Below are positions 8,310 through 18,222 of a stretch of 27,331 nt of DNA, in pieces. Numbering within the stretch: the first letter of the stretch is position 1; each line of letters begins with the position of its first letter. The translations under genes were made by a program, and so were the position numbers. The notes under the pieces are model-generated. The model was not told where the DNA came from. It was given only the letters and a program-made list of their open reading frames with translations, and made no database searches. Source of the stretch: Chara braunii (taxonomy: Eukaryota > Streptophyta > Charophyceae > Charales > Characeae); assembly GCA_003427395.1 (NCBI GenBank), contig BFEA01000004.1, positions 7,683,587-7,710,917 on the forward strand, given 5' to 3'.

Positions 8310-9385
8310 GTGGGTCCAGACGGGCAGCGCCGGGGAGCAGGGGCGGAGCAACGGTGCAAGCGGCCGGTGGGTAGAGTGTTGCAAGGCACTGTCGGGTTGG
8401 CACAGGTAAGGATGAGCGGAGTGGGCAGAGTTAGGCAGATAGCGAGCGAGGCGCATCGGAGGAAGATACGCAGTGGGGAAAGCAAATAACGCGACGAGGA
8501 AGCAATAGTGGAGAAAATGAGCTAACGGGGTGAAAAGCGCATAGCACATCCAATCCCCAACGGATTCAGGCGAACTAAAAACCCATTCCGAGGTTTTTAG
8601 ATCGGGCGGCTCAAAATCTAGCGTTAGTTTTAGAGGAAAGTTAGTAGACGAAGAGATTAGTAGAGTGGAGGGTGCGCGGAGATGGCAGATGAAGAAAGGG
8701 GAAAGAGAAGTAGCTCACTCGATTCACCACGGAATCGAGCGGGGAAAGGGGCGATTTGGGGGTTTTGTGGTAGGGCGAATGTACCGGCGGTGTTAGTTTT
8801 AGCGATTAGTTAGTAAATTGGGAGCTAGCAGAGAGAAGCGCCGCGTGGAAGTACCGGAGGAGCTAGATAGGATCGGGAGAATTTTAAATATTTTGCCCGA
8901 TCCTTCAAGGAATCAGGCTGAGTAAGATACTAAACTAAGTTTTTAGTGATAGGCGATTCCGGATCTATGATCAGAAAGAGGTGAAAGTTAGTAAAAGGAG
9001 AGTTAGTAAAGAAAAGGCTTGCGAGAGAATATGGGGAACGTGGCTATGGCTAGAGCAGATGATCGCTCAAACTCGCTCGCTTCTTGTTGAAAACGAGCAA
9101 GTGAAGATCGGTTTCGGGAATGTCCATGTATTGCGAGTCGATTGACACGGTCGGATTTTGGATTTAATGGGTAGGTTTGGCGGTATGGTAGCTCTGAGTT
9201 TCGCCTGGGGGAGTAGTTAACTAGTGCCTAATGATGGAGTGAATCTAGCCGCGTTTACGGACAAATTCATTCGATCTTGGACCAGCCATCGAAGCAAGTA
9301 GCGTGGGGCCAGCTGCGAGGTTAGAGACTTGCCTGTTGCTCGGGGCGTTGCTCATCCTGTTGATGGAAGTAGCTCCCGCTAGCTT
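8310..9385. other. No gene recognised; AG-rich intergenic DNA
   Basis: Only short open frames. A loosely recurring GTTAGTAAA/GTTAGTTTT motif (about 8630, 8790, 8810, 8985, 9000) gives weak internal repetitiveness. Nothing codes for a recognisable product. Confidence 0.5.
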
Positions 9386-9490
9386 CTACAAAAACGACCG
9401 ATCTGGCGATGCAGTATGAACCAAGATCGAGCTACGAAAGCCAACCTGCGCCCTGACCTGGTTCTTGACTACTTTCCAAAATAATTTTGG

Positions 9491-9855
9491 GTGGCCTGTT
9501 GGGATGTGTTGGGACCAGACCTCATGGACTATGTTAATGTCGTCCTCATGGAAAGCACGCTTGGAGGCCTGCTCAACCAAGGGGTCACCACCCCCTCTAG
9601 AAAAAGGCAGCAAAGAATGAGGTTTGTAATTACAGATGGGTCACGTTATTGTCGGTCTCGTATAAGATGGTAGCCAAGACCTTGACGAATCGCATGCTTC
9701 CCCACATGAAATACCTTATCCGCCTGGATGAAACAGGTTTCATACTCGATAGGCATGTCCAGGACAACAACTTGTTGGTGAATGAGACAATCAAATACGC
9801 CAGGCAAAGAGGCAAGGAAACGACGGTCATCTTCATACTTCGAGAAAGCCTATGA
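9491..9855 (+). pseudogene. LINE reverse transcriptase, N-terminal part
   Basis: Before the palm, VLGPDLMDYVNVVLME (9505-9552) resembles the segment of LINE RTs before the PKK/YRPIS block. Then SVSYKMVAKTLTNRM (9652-9696) matches the usual 'SVxYKIxAKxLxNRL' block, followed by DETGFI and NLLVNETIKYAR. Stops between 9613 and 9650 and a frame break at about 9838 interrupt it. The break fits loss of two bases, because the next frame resumes with FEKAYD. This would form the fingers and first palm residues of the enzyme. Confidence 0.75.
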
Positions 9856-10021
9856 CCACGCGGATTGGACCGTCTTCAACTGCTACCACTGGAAAATGAA
9901 CTTTGATTCGACCTTTTGCAGATGGGTGCACACACTGCAACGGACCAATACAACAAACGTTATGGTAAATGGTCACGTATCTGAGCCATTTTTGCTACAA
10001 AGGTCAGTGGGTTGTATTTGA
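9838..10021 (+). pseudogene. LINE reverse transcriptase, palm block A
   Basis: FEKAYDHADW (9839-9868) is the catalytic 'F-D/E-KAFD' block; its Asp (9854-9856) is one of the metal-binding residues of RT. It continues with FCRWVHTLQRTNTTNVMVNG and ends at QRSV, where LINEs normally continue RQGCPLSPLLF. That next block is missing. The following frame starts close to the FADD box, so roughly the RQGCPLSP segment and following sequence have been deleted. Confidence 0.75.
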
Positions 10022-10466
10022 GATCCCCCACCACCTTATCCTGATCGCCTCACTATTTGCAGATGACCTCACTGTTTTGCTAAAGGCTAACCAATCTTCC
10101 CTATGGATTTTGGTAGAAATAATTGAGTGCTTCTCGATCGAATTGGATATGGTAGTTAACTGGGGGGGCAAGGCTGAGGGCGGATGGCTCCACCCGAGTG
10201 GTGAACAGCCCCTGGTACATCCGGCCATAGCTTGGAAAAGCAAAGAGGAAGTGGTAAGGACACTAGGGGTTCACCTCTCTGCAGCAGGACCCCCACAAAA
10301 CCATGGAGCCACACTGGTGGAGGAAGAGTTAAGAAGAATGGTCAGATGTAAGGAGTTGCACATATCAATAGTGGGGAGGGCCTTGGCTCTCAACTCGACA
10401 ATCTTCTCCTCCATTTGGTACAAGGCAACATGCTGGCCCATACAGCCCAATCAGCTGCGAAGGTGA
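10020..10466 (+). pseudogene. LINE reverse transcriptase, FADD box and thumb
   Basis: FADD (10056-10067) is the second catalytic motif (YxDD/FADD) of non-LTR RT. It is followed by VVNWGGKAEGGWLHP, IAWKSKEEVVRTLGVHLS and RALALNSTIFSSIWY, the thumb/connection region shared with copy A. The open frame begins upstream in a region out of frame with the previous block, so the first ATG (9969) is not a meaningful start. From 10466 to 10798 only broken remnants remain. A last block, KWDINNDPIWPSMARLWREMGP split by no stop, lies at 10802-10867. Confidence 0.75.
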
Positions 10467-10867
10467 AAAAGTGCAACTGCAGCCTATATATGGAAAAACA
10501 ACCATCAGAACCCGTCCTTCCTCTCGAGGGTGGCCTGGGACCTCATAGCTCAGCCAAGAACACAAGGGAGGCTAGCCATAGGATCAACTGAATACTCTCT
10601 CCTTCAAGGTGATAACTTGGCTGCTTCTGGGAAATGAAGTCTTGACAGTGGTCCCCGTACGCCTGTATACAGATTGCAAATCTGGCCTCTTCCCCCCCCC
10701 ATGATAAACAGCTCCACCCTCTCAAGTGGTTAACTAAATCGGCCAAGACGATTCCGGGACCTTCCGCATTAGTACAACCCGCCTCTCCTCAAAGCCAGAT
10801 GAAGTGGGACATAAATAATGACCCCATCTGGCCAAGTATGGCTAGGCTGTGGAGAGAGATGGGCCCA

Positions 10868-10945
10868 TGGCCTGTAGCTCAGTGGTTAGGGGTCGGTTGT
10901 CAATGGGCGTTGTGGTTTGAGGGTGTGGGTCCAGAACTCCATACC
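10868..10945 (+). other. tRNA-like segment at the LINE copy B breakpoint
   Basis: GGCCTGTAGCTCAGTGGTTAGG gives a clear A box (TAGCTCAGTGG). A degenerate B box (GGTTTGAGGGT) follows 40 bases later. LINE homology stops exactly where it starts. It resembles the head of a tRNA-derived SINE, similar in opening to the head at 1038 (GGCCTAGCTCAGTTGG). A clean cloverleaf is not seen. Confidence 0.45.
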
Positions 10946-11031
10946 TTCGCGCAGAGACACCGAACTCCGCACCTCCGTAGTAGTAACCCAACGCCATAAC
11001 CTATAGGGCTAAGCCCAAGCCTGGGGTTAGC

Positions 11032-11071
11032 AGGCGCTGCATCCCACATAAAGTGGTGCGGCCCAGCGCCT
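11032..11071. other. Long imperfect hairpin AGGCGCTG / CAGCGCCT
   Basis: Eight-bp perfect outer arms, with further inner pairing (GCA...TGC, CCAC...GTGG) around an ATAAA loop. Function unknown. Confidence 0.7.
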
Positions 11072-11439
11072 GAGGCCGAAACAGGCCTAACAGCTCACCC
11101 CTTCCTACAAACGGTGTTGCGGCCGCTTCGTGTCAATGCCGCCTTACCTGCCGACCCTGCCATTGGTCAGCCCAGCGGACAAGGGCCCGCCCCCTAACTC
11201 CCAATCTAATCACCGGGGCTAAGTTAGACCGGACGTCTATGCCGCCCGTACAATCAAAGGGGCAAAATCACACGAGCGCCTCGAAACTGCGCGCCCACTC
11301 ACCCTACCTACTTAGACAACCCTGGTGCATACATAGGTAGCCGCTTGAACACACAGGCCTGGACCCTCGGCCCCGCTGTCACTTGCAAAAACCGGGGCGG
11401 ATAGCCTTGCAAGGGTATTTGCGCCGACAGCCTACCGGA

Positions 11440-11466
11440 CTATATTAAGCGACGTCCCTGTCGCTT
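11440..11466 (+). promoter_or_regulatory. TATA-like box followed by a 7-bp hairpin
   Basis: CTATATTA (11440-11447) is followed at once by AAGCGAC (11447-11453), loop GTCCCT and GTCGCTT (11460-11466). It could be the promoter of an unrecognised LTR. No transcript or gene is evident downstream. Confidence 0.3.
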
Positions 11467-12284
11467 CGGAAGATCGAAAAGCTATCAATCCATCCACACA
11501 ACAAAATATTGACGAGAAGGAACCAGTCCGATCAGTCGACAAACTTGGGTTCGAGGTCCCCCGCCGTCCATGCCCACACAACTTTATGCTGCCAGAGTTT
11601 CAACCTGGGTCTCCACTGTCCTGACACAAGGACACCGGTGTACTACGCATCGGTACTACAACATAAGTTCCAAAGACCCTTATACCCGCCCTCTCCTCCT
11701 TTGTCCTAGACAAACGTCGGCCTCTCGTTGGGTGTCCCCAACCCTTACCCGGTAAGCAGGGTCATAACCGGGAACGCGGGCCCTAACCGAGACCTTTGAA
11801 GGCTCCTTCGCCTTTCTCTCAAAAAATCCTCACAATCAAACGCATATTCATGTGCATCCTCAACCCTCTCTCAGCGGCTTCTGCAGTCTAGTTCGGAAGT
11901 GCTAGGTCTCCATCTTGGCCCACCATAGTCTGATTGATCAGACCAGATTTACGGTCCACCGCGTTGTTGTTTTAGCGGTAGTGCCCTCGCAGGTTGCGCC
12001 ACGATAGGCTTTCTCCTGATAAGCACTCAATCAGGACTTCCCAAAAGACTCGTATGACTCGACTCCTATCCCAGGCCGTTCCACAGGGGTAAAACCTTCT
12101 CAAGTGGCCACACCCTTTAAGCCTTTACTCCCGTGGTCAGACGTGGGCCCGCGGCCAGGTTGTGCCGGCCCGCGGCCATCCCTAGGGGTTACGCCCTAGT
12201 GGTGCCAAAACTTTACCGTTTAGCTTGGTCTTCGTTATGTGCCTTGAGATTAGCACGAGCGGTCGGACAGTGCGTCGCAACAAT

Positions 12285-12317
12285 ACAGGCCTATTGCGAG
12301 ACTGCGCCTAGGCCTGT
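12285..12317. other. Hairpin ACAGGCCTA / TAGGCCTGT
   Basis: Perfect 9-bp arms with a 15-base loop in gene-less DNA. Function unknown. Confidence 0.7.
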
Positions 12318-13451
12318 CGCACACGAAAGGTATTTACCAGTCCCTTGTGGGACAACACAGACGAAACATGGCAACCTCTCCACATTCACAAACAAGAGCA
12401 CCGCCAGACCCACTAGGCCGTGATCTCCAACTTGATCAGAGTAAGAGCGTCACACATCTCAATGACACCTCTCAAAATCAAACATTTTGCGACATTCTCA
12501 GAATCTCGTCAAGTGGCCAGCAGAACCTGGTTCCTTTCGTCAGTCTTTTATCTTACCAACCCGGCTTGTCATGCCATTAGATCTATTAACCGCCCTTCCC
12601 ATGAAGGAGGTTCTATTCAATAGGTCTGTCAGCCACCCTTTCCTTTCCAGGATGAGCTCTCCCATGACCCTCGCAAACATCTTCATTTCCTGAAGATGAG
12701 TCCCCCCAAATAAGCATGGGATACAACTTAACCATAACAATAATACGAAACAGGAGTCCAACTTATGGGTCTCCAACACAACTTAGACACGTAACACACT
12801 TGGCATGATAAGCTTTCGAGTCTCATGGACTCAGGGATCCTTTGGGATCCTTACAACTCTTTCCACAAAACAGACTGCGCTTCCTCTCCTTATACTCGGC
12901 TCTAGCATCTGCCCATGGGCATGTCGCACAAGTATACCGAAGAGTAGACAATTCACATTTGCTCACAAGGCATAAGCATATGAGCTGTTTGTCACACAAA
13001 TCCCACACAAATCATCATATATCGGAAAACCACACATGTGAGAGTGGGAGTGATCGTCAAACACAGGGAAGTAGTCTCAACACCTCACTCGGTATATACC
13101 CAACAATAGAATATCTCTCAAACCCCAACATCAATATTCAAGTGTTCTGTCCCTTTTCACATCCAATGGACCCATACCCTAGGTGTCACTGACTCTTACA
13201 TCACCTATAGGTGGGCCCTGAGCTCAAAACAAAAACAATACAATTAGGTGTTCTAAGTATCACACAATTGAGTCTCAGTCCCCGGGATCGTAACACGGAT
13301 AGAACCTCAATCCTTACCGTACACTGACCCTTGGTCGTACATAACACCCTAAGATACATGTATCTGACTCGTGATACCCTGTGCCCTTGACTCGCTCTTT
13401 CTATATACAAAAAACACCTCACTTCTACTGGCATACAGGCGAACCAGCCCC

Positions 13452-13523
13452 TTACTCGCTCATCTCCTCCTGGTTTTACCTATACAACTAGGCTCGACCC
13501 CCATCCGGAGCCCTCTCTACCAC
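13452..13523 (-). pseudogene. Decayed continuation of the gag frame
   Basis: In frame after the TGA the sequence reads VVERAPDGGRA, stop, LYR, stop, NQEEMSE, stop. The stops are TAG at 13490-13488, TAA at 13478-13476 and TAA at 13454-13452. Each is one C-to-T change from CAG or CAA. The hydrophilic character and short stop-separated blocks suggest the ancestral gag frame ended further downstream. This is inference without a homolog in hand. Confidence 0.4.
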
Positions 13524-16289
13524 TCAGCCCTGTCTATCATACATCTTGCCATCCTGCTCGGTAACCCGCCCCTCAGCCTTGTCCTTAAGGAACTTAGGAC
13601 ACTCCTGGGCCCTATGCACACCATCCAGGAAATAGAAACACATAACCTCCGATTTTCTCTGAAATCTCTTCTTCTTTCTCTGGGTTCCTGATAACGGAGG
13701 TGCCTCTTCCTTCTCCTTGCTCGCTTCATGACTCTGGGGCAGGTGCCACGGTCCTTCAGCTCCTTCGATTCTCTGGGCACTTAATTCCCCTCGCTGCATC
13801 TCTCCCTCGGGCTGGTACTCAGGGGTATCCAACCTCAGTGGCCTGCCCTCGCGGGTTCCCTCTGCCATAGCCGCTTCCTCATTCTCGTGAGGCCTCGGAG
13901 TCTGGGGAGTAGCGGCTATAGTAGGCTGGCTCGTGGCCTCCTGCTGCCGCTGATCAGTAGTCGGTCCTCCCGAATCGGTCCCAATGGCCCACGAGCCCAG
14001 CTGTGCCCTCAATTCCCCCATCTCTGGCTCATGCTCCGGGGTCCTTTGCTCCTGAGGCTCCTTCGGCGGCATATCCACCTCCATGGCAGCTACCAACTCG
14101 TCCAGACATGACGGCTCCTTCTCCTGTGCCTTAAGCTGTGGAGGCTCCACCGCTCCAGTGAGAGTCCCCTCCTGTACGTCCAGAAGGATCGCTAGTGACT
14201 CCTCAGCCGCCCCCTCTTCTACTGGTGCAGGTTGGGGTTCTTGGGTCAGCGCCTCCATAGGGGTATCTGCCGAAGTAGGGGCCTCTGGCTGCGAGGCCAG
14301 CTCAGTGGGAGCCTTGAACTCAAAGCTTCCCTTGTTGGCTTCCTTTCTTGCCTCTGCCTCAGCTCGGTCAAAAAATACCTTCCCCAACTTCTCTTGCCGA
14401 GATGCCTCTGCTGCCTCCTGTTGGCCAAACAACCCTTGCACCCCCTTGCCTTGGATGCCGTACCTGCTCTGCTCAGTCCAGTCGATCACCTTGGTAGCGA
14501 CAAATCTTTCCACTGCTGCCGCCATTTCCTTGAGCTTTGCTTCCCACTCAACCTCCTTTGCTTCCAGGCGAGTTTGCCAGGCCTTGTTCTCGACCCTCTC
14601 CTCTGCGAGTTGGGCAGTCAGTTGTTCCACCTCCTCTTTCCTGAGGGCCAGCTCATCACTGAGTAGCGAGTACCTTTGAAAGGCCGTGATGGATGCCTGC
14701 TTTATCTCCTTGTCCACCCACTCGATGACCTTTCTAGTGGCAACAAAACCCAACTCCCCAATCTCTACTGCCTCGTCTGCACCCTCAGATGCCTGGCTCG
14801 TCTCTTGTGCCCTCTGGCGAGCTGTCTCACTCCGCCCCTCATATCTGGCCCACAACTCGTCAATCCTCTGCTCATTCGTCTTAGGGTCGACTGGTGGCGT
14901 TGGCACTATCCCTGCAGCCTCCATCCTGTCCCGTCGCTCATGTATCTCCGCAAGGCGAGCTCGTACCTTGGCACGCTTTGCCTGGGCGGCTCCGTCTGGC
15001 TCCCTTCCTGTGCCTGCCTTCGTGGCTTTCCCAGTCACAACTTGCGAACCCTCTTCTAACTCAGTACATGCTGGTCCTGATGATGCCCCAACCAGGCTGG
15101 GCTCCTCAATGTCAGGGTGCTCAGCTGCATGTGAGGCCAAACGTGAATCAATGACTAGGCGGGGCTTAACTCTCCACCCTTCCTCCGGTCCCCGTGCCTC
15201 AACCTCCTGCCTGGGTGACATAGCGGCTTCTGGTGGTGGTACTGGGGCCTCCTGGCTGTCTGGCTCCAGGACGCCCTCTGGCCAAGACTGCCGCGTTTGA
15301 ACTCGAGCTAGGAAGTCGGGAGGAGTATCACCTTCCACCATAATAACATCTTTCGCCCCTACCCCCTTCAATCGGAGTGGCTCTGCCTCGGGCTCGGGGC
15401 GAATTCGCTCCTCTCCCGATGGGTCCATAGGGCTCACTCCTACTGAAGGGGCCTCCCACTGGGACGCGTCCAGGTGGGCTTCCAGGCTCCTGAACGGCGC
15501 TGTCGGTACCTCGCTCTCCCTCCGATCTGGTGCCTGTGGCGAGGATCCTGGTAAGTCACCCTCCATAACCGGATGGAACTCCACCTGCCTGAGGCCACAA
15601 GCAGGGAAGGACTCCCCCGCTCTAGTTAGTCCTGCTTGTCCTCCTTCCCGCTGTGCCAAGGCTTTCCGACCGTCTCTCGACGCCACCGGCTCTCTTGCCT
15701 CCAAATCTCTTAACCTCTTGCTCCGCCGTCTTCTATCAACCTTGGGTTCTGGCCTCTCTGGTTCCGGCCGCCGGAACGCCTCCCTCAACTGAGCCCGACA
15801 ATCCTCCCAATCTCGTGCCCGACCCCGAATCTGCCTCGCCAGCGGACGCTCCGCTCCTCTGGTCCAAATGAGTAGCGCCTGCACCCACTCATCCCTCGGA
15901 ACCCCCTGATCGCTCATATATTGTTCGTATGCCGGGATGAACTCCTCCACGTTCCCTTCCTCCAAGCAGATAGGTAGCCCATCACTCCCCAAAGGTGAAG
16001 CTCTCAATCTCTGCATCCTTGCCTCTACCTCTGACCAGGTCAGGGCCTCCTCCCTGATTTGCACAATGGGCTCCTCGAACCTCCCAATTCCCCTCAAGTG
16101 ACGTATCCTCTCAGACACGTCCCATCCTCTTTGGGCTGCATGCTCTCGATAGGCGTCCAAGAAGAGCTCGATGTTGTCGTCATCAAACACGGGTGTAGGC
16201 TCTCTCCTGAAGGGCCCATGCCGCTCCTCCCCTCCGGATGCCCCGAGAGGTCTCTGTCGTGGCCGAGTGCCCCGCCCACCCCTCTACAT
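13524..16289 (-). pseudogene. gag: Gag-like polyprotein with duplicated N-terminal module and NC-like motif
   Basis: Gag would form the virus-like particle and bind the element's RNA. The ATG at 16289-16287 (context GCAGCCATG) is followed at once by TAG; the same frame then stays open for 920 codons to TGA at 13526-13524. Counting from a GTG at 16190, residues 3-62 and 77-139 are two copies of one module (NIELFLDAY...G and NVEEFIPAY...G, each ending W-x-E/D-x2). A long acidic Pro/Glu-rich region follows, then a predicted coiled coil (about 530-590) flanked by FVATRKVIEW and FVATKVIDW. At 851-864 there is a zinc-knuckle-like C-x2-F-x4-H-x4-C whose second Cys is Phe, just after a basic RKKKRFQRK stretch. 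The frame appears to continue past the stop (see 13452-13523). Confidence 0.7.
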
Positions 16290-16486
16290 GGCTGCCTTCA
16301 AAAAGTCAAACCTGCACATCAGGCGAAACGAAGCAAACAGGCACACGACAAGATCAGCATATGCGCTCAACAGTCTTCAGAGCAAATATACACCCAATCT
16401 CATACACATCAAGCCTTTCTTCGATTCCAATCATGGCATGCAATACTTAGGACAAGGGTCTACTCTGGGAGGGATCGCGACTTAAC
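16290..16486 (-). other. 197-bp junction between integrase and gag
   Basis: Noncoding. On the minus strand it begins right after the integrase TAG with GTTAAGT, a 5' splice-site-like sequence. Near its end it has TTTGCTTCGTTTCGCC then TGATGTGCAG|G, a 3' splice-site-like sequence with a pyrimidine-rich tract. No LTR features (TG...CA ends, primer-binding site) were recognised. If two elements were fused, the join should lie here. Confidence 0.4.
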
Positions 16487-17592
16487 CTATTCCCTGGCCA
16501 CGAACTTCTTTAGTCTCGTCCCAGACACCCAATCCTTCCATTCAGATCCGTTTAGCTCTTCGATCTGGTATGCCCAAAATTCGCCGCATCGCACAATTCT
16601 ATAGGGCCCCATCCATCTCTTGTCGAGCTTCCTCGACCATTGCGTCTCCAGAGACGAGTCGTATAGTAACACGGCGTCCCCTACTGCCAACGACTGCTTC
16701 CTTACGCGCGCCATCATGTCCCACCTCATCTTATCCACCTCATCTTATCCTCCATGCGGCTTCTCTCTACCTGACCAGCGGCCTCTCGCAATCTTTTCTC
16801 GGCCGCCCCCACTTGCCGCGCCCGAATATCAAGCAGTTCTTCGAAGGGCAGGTTCACTTCCAAGTCCTGGCGCCTCCACGTCTTCATAAAGCTTTCTATA
16901 GGAAATATGACGTGCCTCTTGTACCATAGCGTGGCTGACGCATACTTGGTAGTCCTCTTCACAGTAACATTCTCCACGAAGAAAGCCGCTCGCAGGAATT
17001 TCGGCCACTGACCAGGCTTGCCCTCTGTCCACTTAGCCAAGAGATTCGTGATGGTACTGCGACCCCTCTCCACAGGAGCGTTTGCTTGAGGGTGCGCGAC
17101 CGTAGTATAGTTGACCACTACCCCATACCCAGCAAGCAAGGTTCGCACCTCATTGCAGGTAAACTCCGATCCTCGATCCATCACGAACTCCTTGACGAAA
17201 GGATAGCGCAGGTAATACTCCTCGATGCAATTTGTCAAAACTGGGTCAGTCTTCGTCCGGATAGCCCGACCGTCCACAAACCCAGTAAGGTTATCCCGGG
17301 CATCGAAGATATAATTGCACCCATTTTCCCCAACTGGCATAAATAACAGGTCCAAGTGTACAACCGCACCCACTTCCCTTTCCAGCCTTGGGTGCAGGGG
17401 CTCTCTCGGCCTTTGCGCTGACCTCTCAAGGCAAGGTACACAGGATTGGCAGTACTTGATGACCATCGTCAGCATTCCATCCCAATAGTAGAGCTCGTTT
17501 ATCTTTCCGCATGTGGCACCTATCCCTCTGTGCCCTCCTGCTATACCATCGTGTAGGGTTGCTATGATATCAATCTGCCGGTTCCTCCCTCA
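16487..17592 (-). pseudogene. pol: Integrase (HHCC finger, DD35E core, GPY motif)
   Basis: Inserts retrotransposon cDNA into the genome. In order: an HHCC zinc finger (LHDGIAGGH then SCVPC), which lies between the TGA at 17592-17590 and the first ATG at 17475, so the ATG is not a true start; a catalytic core with HLDLLFMP, VMDRGSEF (Asp at 17178-17176) and PQANAPVERG (Glu at 17070-17068). These last two are separated by exactly 35 residues, the DD35E spacing. The C-terminal domain has MGPYRIVR (GPY at 16609-16601), typical of gypsy integrases. No chromodomain follows. A 14-bp tandem duplication at 16721-16748 breaks the frame between core and C-terminal domain. The catalytic residues are intact, so the enzyme is dead only through frame damage. 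Confidence 0.9.
16721..16748. repeat. 14-bp perfect tandem duplication in integrase
   Basis: CCACCTCATCTTAT occurs twice back to back (16721-16734, 16735-16748). It repeats codons for DKMRW on the minus strand and shifts the frame, which explains why the integrase core ends EDKMRW and the C-terminal frame begins DKMRW again. Typical of slippage or double-strand break repair. Confidence 0.95.
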
Positions 17593-18222
17593 TATGATCC
17601 TCTTGGGGTTCCCGACTTGCTGCTTTATGAACAAATGGCCATCTCTTACTACGTAGAAATGCCTCATCTTCTGCGCTTTGATACTTGCGTCTCTATCTCT
17701 CATCTCACATGATAGGACAAACCCCAACTCCCGGTAGATCCCATCATACTCCTCCGCCCGAAACGCCTCCTTAATCTCCCCCTCCTCGAACTCATCGTCC
17801 TGGCTTTCAGGAATCAGGATTTCATTATCCTCATGACTAAACGAGCCTCTCCGGTCGAAGTCCCCTTGCAGGAGCGTATTAGCGAGAAGATACATCCCTC
17901 CCATTAGCTGTTCATGCTCCTCTACCTGAGTAGGCCCTTCCTCTATTGTCCTCACCTCTTCCACCAAGCCATGTGTCCCAGCCAACGCCAACTTCATCAT
18001 TCACTGGGTGTCCTTGCCTCCCCACGGATCTTCTTCCTGAAATGGCTTCAGGATTAAGTCGGCTTTCCGCTCATATCCTCTTGGTGCTATCCATATGGGA
18101 TGGCTAACACAACTGGNTACTCGCAGCGCCCACTTGTTTATATGGAGTCNCACATCTTCTTCCTNATCCAGGAACCCGTCGACTGGCGGGGTGTCTTCGG
18201 TCGACCCCTGATCCACACTGTC
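17593..18222 (-). pseudogene. pol: RNase H-integrase linker of pol
   Basis: Same frame as RT and integrase. The part from 18222 to the TGA at 18003-18001 includes PPVDGFLD, INKWALR, SHPIWIAPRGYERKADL. The part from 18000 to the TGA at 17592-17590 is acidic (ESQDDEFEEGEIKEAF) and ends VVRDGHLFIKQQVGNPKRI, which normally leads into the integrase zinc finger. Since the frame is continuous, each piece is part of one polyprotein split by single stops and not a separate gene. Confidence 0.65.

Larger units (their letters stand above)
9470..10867 (+). mobile_element. LINE copy B, RT-containing fragment
   Basis: Non-LTR retrotransposon fragment that keeps the RT palm, unlike copies A, C and D. It overlaps copy A from GWLHP (about 10187) to LWREMGP (about 10866). 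It ends abruptly at a tRNA-like segment at 10868. Multiple frameshifts and an internal deletion make it inactive. Confidence 0.8.
10946..13440. other. 2.5 kb with no recognised gene
   Basis: Only short open frames without domains. The stretch has several perfect inverted repeats (listed separately), a TATA-like site, direct repeats of GGCCCGCGGCCA (about 12146 and 12167) and a CACCTATAGGTG palindrome (13202-13213). It lies just downstream of the minus-strand gag gene, where a 3' LTR or pol would be expected. I could not match it to sequence on the other side of the gypsy block. Confidence 0.5.

Noticed and set aside
13201-13434. 77-codon minus-strand frame downstream of gag as possible protease
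   Set aside because: No DTG/DSG active-site motif and no ILG motif, so it is not a protease.
14083-14679. 198-codon plus-strand open frame and other long plus-strand frames across 13887-15300
   Set aside because: They are mirror frames of the minus-strand gag gene. Composition is Ser/Ala/Leu-biased, as expected of the complement of Glu/Ala-rich coding, and no domain is seen.
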